Assembly: GCA_037367405.1 (NCBI GenBank)
Contig: JAZKJV010009780.1
Location: forward strand, 1 to 64,000
Reading direction: 5' to 3'
Length of the DNA: 64,000 nt
Origin: Ottelia alismoides
Taxonomy: Eukaryota; Streptophyta; Magnoliopsida; Alismatales; Hydrocharitaceae
Under the pieces are notes generated by a model. It saw only the letters and a list, made by a program, of their open reading frames with translations. It was not told the DNA's origin and searched no databases. Numbering within the stretch: the first letter of the stretch is position 1; each line of letters starts with the position of its first letter. The translations under genes and the position numbers were made by a program. Below are positions 56,520-64,000 of the stretch, one piece after another.

Positions 56520-56955
56520 TGTAGGAAATTTTAGGCGACACACAAATGAATCGATAAAAAATGATTCATGAGTTACCTCCTTCGATCACAAATCAAATAG
56601 CAACTTTTGATGGAGATGATGAAGAAACCGACGGTGATCTTTTCTTCCTCCTTTTCTCCTTCCCTTGACCCCAATCGTTAAAACTCTCTTAGATGGTGAA
56701 GAGTTTGGATGATGGCTTTCTGAATATCTTGATTCAGTGTTTTGCATAATGAGTCATCACATCTCTTTTATAGGGTTAGAGTTGGAGGGTTCAAAAGGAT
56801 TATAAACCCTATCATAACCGACTCATGATAATCCATTAAATCATCAACGTAGATCAAGTTAATGTGGTTACGTCTTATCCATTGACTTGGTAAAACTCAA
56901 TATTAATCATCTCATAAATATTTTGTGTGGAATACATACAAGATAAATTCCAACA
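56520..56955 (-). repeat. C2 5' LTR (436 bp)
   Basis: On the plus strand TGTAGGAAATTTTAGG ... ATAAATTCCAACA. It matches the split left LTR along its length, for example GGTGTTTTGCATAATGA-type and CTCTTTTATAGGG blocks. Confidence 0.9.
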
Positions 56956-58676
56956 GATCCATCTCACGGGTATCTCTTTCCACAATCAGAGGGAACCCAC
57001 TATGAACTAAGCGAAGCCTACATGTACTCTCGAGCTCTAGGCCCCTATAAATGTGGCTCAGACAGTTTGAGGCCATCAACAATTGTAGAACACTTTCTAA
57101 AGCCTTATGAGAACTTTAGCAGTGAGGGAGAAGGCCAAACATAGAAGCCTCACTGGATTAAAGCTTGGAATAAGTAGGGTTCTTCCATGTTCTTCCAAGT
57201 GCCCTCATTGTCATCCGATTAGGAACGCACCTCCAGGTCACCAATAGCCATTGGATCGAGCCCTCCCCCCACCATCATATCCAGATGCAGATCTAATTAG
57301 GGCCATGGATCGCGAATAGTTAATTGGTTCATCTGAACCCTTGATCTCTTAAGTGGACGCATCGCTACAATTGATCAGTGTACGTGGAGGGTAGTTTGCA
57401 ACCATAACGCTCCGCAATATTATATTTAATATTTAGTATTTAATAATTCATCTACAGTTGTTTAATTTTTGTTATATTAGCAAGGACCCCTTAAATTTTT
57501 AATATTTGCAGTTAGATCCCCTGCTAGCTCACGTCACGTGCCTGTGTGCATGGGATGTTGATCATTTTGCACGCATACCCTCGTAGCTTTAGATATACTT
57601 TTTAGTGCTAAAACATGTATAAATAGTGCAAACTTTTAGGGAAATTTGCACGATAGACCTTGTATTTTATTTTCATTATAAAAATACCCCTACTAGGCTA
57701 GATTTTATTTCTTTCCCTTTCTAATTTTTATCATTAGCTCTTGAGATCTAATTATAGGGAAAATATGGTAGTTGGCTGATACCTTGATTGTTCACACCCA
57801 TATATTTATTTTTCCATTTGTGGGTATTTTCCTATTTACATAAAATAAAATAAGAGATATTTTTTCTTTATCTATAGATAAAAATAAAAAACATAAAAAA
57901 CTACCTTTAAAAATTCCTAAAAAATAATGTATATATTGTTACTTATACTACCTTCAAAACAAAAACCATAAAAATTATAAAAAGAAAATAATAAAAATCC
58001 CACGATCCAAGAAACTTATAAAAATCAGTAAAATTAAAAAAATAATTTTTATTTAATGATTTTATTTATATTATACAATATATATTAAAAAATTTTTGGA
58101 AACTTTGAGATTATTACCTATTTTAATACCCAAAACAATCAGCCTTTGTTTTATATTACTCACTATTTTTATATATTTTAATATATTAAAGCCACATAAA
58201 AATTAGCAAAATTTATATAATAAAACAAATAGAAATTTTAAAAATACAAAAACATTTTAATTTTTTGAAGTTTCACTATATTTATATGTATTTAAAATTA
58301 CGAAACTTTCAATATAGTATATATAATACTTTTATATGTTCTATTATTACTTTTACTTCTAAATACATATTTTTGATATATATTGTATGTCATATATACG
58401 TAGACATTGTATCTTTAAAAATAAAAAGAAAATAAAAATTCAAAAAAATATAAAAATATAAAAATAAAGCAATTGGTAATACATAAAAATTAAATATAAT
58501 TAAAACCCATAAAAATCAAAAAATGCATAGAAATATAAAAATAATTATAATTAGTTTTTATTAATTGATAATAATTATACCTATCAACTTTTGCTCTCAG
58601 TCGTTTGATCTCTACACTTATTGACTATACACATCTTTTGTGTAGTATAATAAATTTCACCTCATGCTAGTTTTCA
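56956..58676. other. Unassigned, partly promoter-like, then AT-rich
   Basis: The first 49 bases repeat the sequence left of C2 (GATCCATCTC ... CCCACTATG). A TATA-like CCCCTATAAATGTGG lies at 57041-57053 in mixed-composition DNA that could be an LTR of another family, but there is no partner. From about 57560 the sequence is strongly AT-rich without frames. Confidence 0.35.
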
Positions 58677-59071
58677 TTGTTTAAAATATATTGTGGGTTG
58701 ATTATTGTCTTAGTTGATTGTTCATGTTTCGAGTACTGTGAGACTGGCTGCTACAATGATTGCCGGATGATTTATCGTAAACTACAAGCCCTCCAAAATC
58801 AAGCTTTAGGAATCCTTGTTCAGTCAATTAAACAACAACAATGCAAAAAAATCAAAATCCATACCTTCGAGGATCGTTCCCCAGATATCTCCTCCGCCCC
58901 GAATTCTATGATTTTGATGTGCTTAGCGTGAAATGCATGCTAGCATGGCGTGGACCTCCTCATCCTCTTCTAAACGTCACCTTCAGATCGTTGATTGAAT
59001 GTCGAAATTTCACTGGTGGCGGAGCTCCGACAATGGCTTGGATATCATGGCTAAGTGATTTAGCCACTTAA
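58677..59071 (+). other. Overlapping short frames, unidentified
   Basis: Two overlapping open frames of 84 and 76 codons (58677-58931 and 58841-59071) in a slightly GC-richer island. No motif or family is recognised. Confidence 0.15.
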
Positions 59072-59668
59072 CCATCATGGAAAGTCTTGAAGAGTACTAT
59101 ATGATATAATCCTTCTGTCTAGTTTGAATACTGGATCAACTTTGTAATTGAGTTTTAGTGATCTTAGCATTTCAGGATTTCATAAATACAAAATAAAATT
59201 ATAACTAATGAGAGAAGAATAAAAAGGTAGCTGATGAAAAGAGAAGAAAATAAGAAAAAAAATTAATGGATTAGGATAGTAAAAGAAAAGAAGGATTTGG
59301 TTAAGTTCGAAGAATGGTGACTCCAAATTATCGTTGAATAATTTTGTAGCTAATTCATGTTCACTATGGTGCTAAGATCCCTATTGAATCTGTAACTTTT
59401 TTCTCCATAAAAATATTTTATTAGGGCATGGGGCACAACCATGAAGCTGAGTAACCAAGCAAAGTTTCTGGAGCACAAAGGATTAACTAGCTCGAACATG
59501 ATTGTCATAATTTTGATTAACATATAGTTCCTCCATGTAATAGTTAGAGAGGAGGGGTCTGCATCCTAAAAGGAGGACCGTGTGTATGACCTCAATCATC
59601 GATATATTTGTAACAATAGATATGTTGAAATCAATTGATTCTTCTCTATTATGGTGTAACATACCGCC

Positions 59669-59754
59669 TTCAAGAGTTCTACAACTACGATCTTGTGACA
59701 ATGAAAACACTTTCAAGAGTTCTACAACTACAATCTTGTGACAATGAAAATAAA
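59669..59754. repeat. Two-copy 43 bp tandem repeat
   Basis: TTCAAGAGTTCTACAACTAC at 59669 recurs at 59712 with one change in the rest of the unit (ACGATC / ACAATC). Confidence 0.9.
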
Positions 59755-59908
59755 ATGTACAAGCATCAAGGCATATTTCATTCGAGATTATGAACAAGAA
59801 GATTAGATATCTTGAATACCAACCTTTCTCCCATTCTAGACTCAGAAATAAAATTTGACAGTGTGTTGCATACTTCATAAATTTACCCATTGATAGCAAG
59901 AAGATAAT

Positions 59909-60260
59909 TAGTAGAGCCTGCAACTTTTTACCCTCAAGTAACCTTTCGAAGAAACAACATCGATGGTCGATGGTCCTGCTAAAGATGTCATCAAATCTAA
60001 TCTCTGACAATGTGTTCATCCCTAACTTCATTTTCTTGATCCAAATATCACATCGTACCTCTCTTTAGCATTGGAACAGGAGGAAGATGCATGCTACAGG
60101 GAGGTAGGAGGTGATATTTAGATCAACAAAAATAAAGTTAGAGAGAACACTTTGTCAGAGATTAGATTGGATGACCTCTTTAGCAGGACAATCAATCATC
60201 GATGTAGTTTCTTCAAAGGTTACTTGAGGGTAAAAAGTAGCATGCTCTACTAGGTTGATA
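59909..60260. repeat. Long inverted repeat with a 59 bp loop
   Basis: Left arm 59909-60051 and right arm 60111-60260 are inverted copies (for example TTTTTACCCTCAAGTAACCT against AGGTTACTTGAGGGTAAAAA). Mismatches are roughly one in ten by eye. Both arms encode a similar peptide when read outward from the loop (NTLSEIRFDDIFSRTIDHRC on the minus strand, NTLSEIRLDDLFSRTINHRC on the plus strand). The left arm is part of a 182-codon minus-strand frame (60031-59483). The protein is not recognised. Confidence 0.8.
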
Positions 60261-60857
60261 TAGTATATCCAATGATGCTACACAATCTTCGGATAACTGC
60301 TAAACACAGAAATGTTATGCATGGTTTTACTTGGTTTCGTATCTCATGTAAATGCAATTTTAGATGTTCCAACTATTTTGTAGGTGTAGGCTTAGAAGTT
60401 CACTTGTGAGAATTACTTGGGCATGTTGTTTAAGACTTTTTAGTGCATATGTAGGTTGCTTGGAAATATTGTGTAATATTTTTTTCATTTATCACAATAT
60501 TAAAATATATGTCATAATATACAAGGTGTAGTATTTGGATTATTAAAATAGGTTATTGATACCATTATTTTCATACGTAGGTTGCTTAGAAATACTATTT
60601 TGCCATTCTTTCTTTTATTAATAGTGAAGTGCAGGTTCTGAATTTATGTTATTATTATGAGTTGTTTGTGAGTACTGTTTAGTTGATATGCAAAATAATG
60701 AGGTATGTTTTAATTGGGATATACAGAGTCATTTCTCTACGTGGAGTTTTTATTAAGAATCTACGTAGAGTTAAGAAAAATTTCCGTGACATCTTTGATT
60801 TGGTTGCTATTTTATGTTGGTGCCAGCATAATCAACATATTGGCTTGAAATCCTAAC
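60261..60857. other. Intergenic, no gene recognised
   Basis: AT-rich with no frame of note. It ends at the broken edge of C4, where GCCAGCATAATCAACAT (60820-60836) imperfectly repeats the first C4 bases GCCAGCATAATCAGCAT. Confidence 0.35.
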
Positions 60858-61680
60858 GTTCATGGTCGCCAGCATAATCAGCATCACAATATCCCTTAAG
60901 CTTGCACTGCTCTCCTTTCTTATAAAAGATCCCATAATCCATAGTTCCTCTTATATACCTCATTATCCATCTTATTGCTTCTAGATGAGGCCTCCTAGGA
61001 TTTTGCATGAATCGAGTAGCTACTCCAACAGCAAAGGCTATATCTGGCCTAGTCATGATTAAGTGGATCAAGCTACCAACCAGTTGCCTATACGTGGTCA
61101 TATCATCTAATACCTTGCCTTCTTCAGCACAAAGTTTAGTGTTTACCTCTATTGGGGTTGATGCAGGCTTGCAGTGTAGCATGCCATACTTTTGTAAAAT
61201 ATCCTTAGCATACTTGTGTTGATGTAGAAGAATCCCTTCATTGGTGCGCTTTATTTCGAGGCCAAGAAAATGCTTGAGCTCGCCTAACGCTTTCATCTGG
61301 AATCTGATGAATAGATTATCTCGGATTCTCTTAAATTCTTCTTCATCATCTCCTGTAATGATCAATTCATCCACATACACATCCTCATCTCTTATCTTTA
61401 TAAAGAGACTGGAATCCGATGGAGCAACTTGATACTTGCATTGCAGCAGAAACTCTGTCATCTTTCCATACCACGCCCTAGGTGCTTGCTTCAGACCATA
61501 GAGTGTCTTCCTCAACTTGCAAACATATTGAGGATGACTCTTATCTTCGAATACTCTTGGCTGCTCCGTATAGACATTTTGATCTAGCTCTCCATGAAGG
61601 AATGCATTCTTTACCTCCATTTTCCACAACCTCCATGATTTGCTAGATGCCAATGCTAGCAATACTCTAACCGTAGTCAT
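60858..61680 (-). pseudogene. C4 reverse transcriptase and RNase H start
   Basis: A 275-codon open frame with MEVKNAFLHGELDQNVYTEQ, CKLRKTLYGLKQAPRAWYGK, FLGLEIKRTNEGI, GSLIHLIMTRPDIAFAVG and the RNase H start CDADYAGDHE. The catalytic box reads YVDE (61366-61377) where YVDD is required, and a few residues normally before it (the hydrophobic strand leading to YVDD) are missing. Despite the long frame, the enzyme should be inactive. It is truncated at 60858. Confidence 0.9.
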
Positions 61681-63300
61681 TTTTGCGACTAGGCTAAATG
61701 TCTCGTCGTAATCTAGCTCATATTGATGAGAGAATCCTCGGGTGACTAGACGAGCCTTATATCGGTCTATGGTTTCGTCAGGACGAGTTTTTACTTTATT
61801 TGTACGATATTGGATTCACATCTTGAGGCTTTGGTATGAGGTCCCAAGTCCGGTTCTCTTGTAAAGCCTTCATTTCCTCCTCAATTTCTTGTTTCCATTT
61901 AGTGTTTCCAAACACCTCTTCAAATGTAGAGGGTTCTTTCGATGCTTCTTCTTGAGCGACTACTACATCTGCATACTTGGGATTTGGCCTCTGGAGTTTA
62001 CTGATTCTTCTTAGAGGTACAATCGTATCCTCTTCGATCTCGTGCTGGTTGGGACGAGCTTCTTCAATAGTTGGTTGATGAACTCCATTCCTCTAAGGAC
62101 TCACCATCTTGTATGGTGTATTGTCCTCTTGTTGGATCTCCTCGAGCCTTTCATCTAGTTGATCTTCTGCGTTCTTTGTATCTCATAAGTTAATTTCTTA
62201 AGATGACCACCATGATGATGCTTCATCAAAGACAACGTTTCTTGATACATATCACTTGCCATTGACTAGATCATAACATCTCCAACCTTTCCATTCATTA
62301 TCATATCCGACAAAAATGCATCTTACTACCTTTTGTCCAACTTGCTGCGAAGGTGGTCAGGAACGAAAACATAACAAACAGATCTGAATACTCGAAAGTG
62401 ACTTACAGTTGGCTTGAGTCTCGTTAGTTTCTCAATGGTAGAGAAGAATCCCAACCTTGCATGAGGTAGCCGATTAGTTATATCAGCTACTGTCTTCATG
62501 CATTCTACCCAAAATTTTTACGGAATGCTCTTCGCATGAAATAAGCTTCAACATATTTCTGCAAGATGGCAATTTTTCCTTTATGCTACTTCATTTTGTT
62601 GTGGCATGCTTGGACATATTAGTTGCCTTCTGATTCTATCTTGCTTTAGGTAATTGGTGAATTCTTCCGAGATATATTCTCCACCATTATCAGATCGCAT
62701 GCATTGGATCCTTCTTTCGATTTCTTTTTCAACTTTCTCTCTAAATTCCTTGAACTTAGAGAAAACATAAAATATTTCCTTGAGAAAGTAGAGCTAGACG
62801 TACTTGGAGTAGTCGTCGATGAATGTCACCATATATCGCATACCACTGATTGATGGAGTCTTGACTGGTCCGAACATGTCTGAATGGATCAGTGCCAATG
62901 CCTCCTTGGCTTGATATTTTGACTCCTTGTAAGGCAGCTGATGGGCCTTACCAAACTGACATCCAGCACATACTGTGTCTTCTCATACATCCTGTTGTGG
63001 GAGACCCTTAAGCATTGATTTCTGCATCATTATCTTAAGCTTGTGATAGCTCACATGTCCAAGCCTAGCATGTCAAATATCCACAGTCTCATTTTTCTTT
63101 GTCTTATCTACGTTCGCAGATTCTGCTAACATAACGTAGATACTCTCAACTCTTCTTCCCTCCATGATGGCAGTGTCAGGTAACTTGAGGTTCTGATACA
63201 CTCGCACATCCTCAGGTCCGAACACCACATAATGTCCTGCACATGTAAGTCTATACATAGAGAGAAGATTTTTCTTCATACCTGATACATATACACATGC
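61681..63300 (-). pseudogene. C4 integrase remnant
   Basis: Pre-integrase part at 63279-63073 ([20 protein letters not shown]). The core near 62900-62570 has [28 protein letters not shown] and RSDNGGEYIS with both catalytic Asp residues. The position of the catalytic Glu (normally NGVAERKN) reads NEVA-stop-RKN, with a TAA codon at 62581-62583. Further stops follow toward the RT. Confidence 0.85.
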
Positions 63301-64000
63301 TCTAACTGCACCTCATTGGAGTTGAAGCGTGGCACTATCATTGTGGTGCTAATATGGGATATTGGCAGCTTTGAGTTGTTGGCTATCACAACAACTTACC
63401 CTCCTTTGTAGTTGGACTTGTCGCCGAGCTTGCTTTTATCTCCAGTCATATGATTGGAGCAATCGGAATGCATAATCCAGACATTGTCGTAATCAACTCC
63501 TTTGGTCATGGTTGTTGCCAACACCATTTCTTCTGATTTGATAATCACCATCGAAGCTTGTTGCTCCCAATCTTCTTCACTAAGATCTTCTATGTGATAG
63601 TTTGATACTGCAGCATTGCTTCGTATTTCATTTTTCTTGATTCTATAGTCTTGCGCAAAATACCCCTTTCGTCTACAATTGAAGCATTCTCCATTTTTCT
63701 TTTTCTATAAAGAATCATTTGGCATTTGTGATCAGTCATATGAAGCTCCCCCTGTCTTGAAGCTCCTTTGAGAATGTTGCTTCCACTGAGGATCTGAGTC
63801 TTTTTGATATAGCTCCTTCAACTTCCCTCGTTTATGTGCACTAAATAGTGCTTCTTCACCACCTTTTACTGACAGACTAGCCATTTGATTGGCTAAAGTC
63901 TCCTGATTTTCTAAGAGACTTTCAAACTCCAAGAGAGTTGATTGTTTAGACCAACCAGATATGGCCATTACGAGAGCACCATATTCTGGTCGTAATCCAT
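63301..64000 (-). pseudogene. C4 gag C-terminus and protease remnant
   Basis: The gag C-terminal frame 63968-63732 is open. The zinc knuckle (63643-63690) reads CFNCRRKGYFAQDY, with Tyr in place of both the His and the last Cys of CCHC. The protease active site reads HSDCSNHMTGD where the family has D-S-G-C-S-N-H, so the catalytic Asp (codon at 63470-63472) is His and the Gly is Asp. Confidence 0.82.

Larger units (their letters stand above)
41076..56955 (-). mobile_element. Ty1/copia retrotransposon C2 (minus strand), host of a nested stack
   Basis: Right LTR 56520-56955 (5' LTR in minus sense) and left LTR 41076-42663 (3' LTR, split by the TRIM) match along their length. The primer site TGGTATCAGAGCCAGG lies at 56501-56516. 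The purine tract AGTGGGAGAA lies next to the left LTR. Gag through RT is read from 55543 down to about 52245, and the RNase H C-terminus reappears at 43202-43013. The intervening 9 kb is the insertion C3. Flanking 5 bp (ccatt / gatcc) do not match, so the flanks have been rearranged. Confidence 0.9.
60858..64000 (-). mobile_element. Ty1/copia retrotransposon C4, partial
   Basis: Minus-strand copia element read from the right edge (gag C-terminus) to a sharp truncation at 60858 within RNase H. No LTR is in the window: the 5' part lies beyond 64000 and the 3' end is lost. The gag type (LLENQETLANQMASLSVKGG) and RT differ from C1 and C2, so it is a separate lineage. Confidence 0.92.

Noticed and set aside
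57526..57541. G-box-like CACGTCACGTG as a regulatory site
   Set aside because: No promoter or gene can be tied to it; a short motif of this kind is expected by chance in 64 kb.

Overview
The window looks like nuclear DNA from a flowering plant, probably a non-grass monocot (low confidence on the clade). It is AT-rich and carries no intact host gene that I can recognise. Almost everything identifiable is a transposable element: Ty3/gypsy and Ty1/copia retrotransposons with plant-type domains, a small non-autonomous LTR element, a mini-CACTA element, and a cluster of inverted-repeat DNA elements sitting in (TA)n microsatellites. The only recognisable host-derived sequence is a fragment of a plastid type I signal peptidase gene carried inside one of those DNA elements.

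Layout. 1-4950: unassigned, AT-rich, with one palindromic MITE (3456-3829). 4957-11098: decayed Ty3/gypsy element G1 on the minus strand (Athila/Tat-like). 12538-23080: two head-to-tail copies of a 5.25 kb non-coding segment, roughly 6% diverged by eye; each holds an LTR-like, promoter-like unit also found once more at 29983-30779. 23275-29832: near full-length Ty1/copia element C1 on the plus strand, with both LTRs but one in-frame stop and four frameshifts. 31016-38821: the (TA)n-targeted cluster: at least four full M1-type or M2-type MITEs, a 163 bp hairpin MITE (M3), and two large mirror-image elements (A and B) with long subterminal arrays of a TTTGTAA motif. Element B carries two exons of a thylakoidal processing peptidase gene (TPP/Plsp1 family).

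41076-56955: a nested retrotransposon stack. Copia element C2 (minus strand) has a 1.18 kb TRIM-like element in its 3' LTR. Its reverse transcriptase/RNase H region is interrupted by copia element C3 (plus strand). C3 in turn contains a 2.8 kb solo LTR flanked by the direct repeat gcaag. 56956-60857: unassigned, including a hairpin with ~145 bp arms at 59909-60260. 60858-64000: the 3' part of a fourth copia element (C4, minus strand), truncated on the left and running off the right edge.

The genes do not form a pathway; the window records repeated insertion, tandem duplication and gene-fragment capture. The parts most worth following up are the signal-peptidase-carrying element B and its neighbouring family of (TA)n-dwelling elements. 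No CRISPR, rRNA or convincing tRNA gene was seen. All divergence figures are by-eye estimates, and no database search was run.
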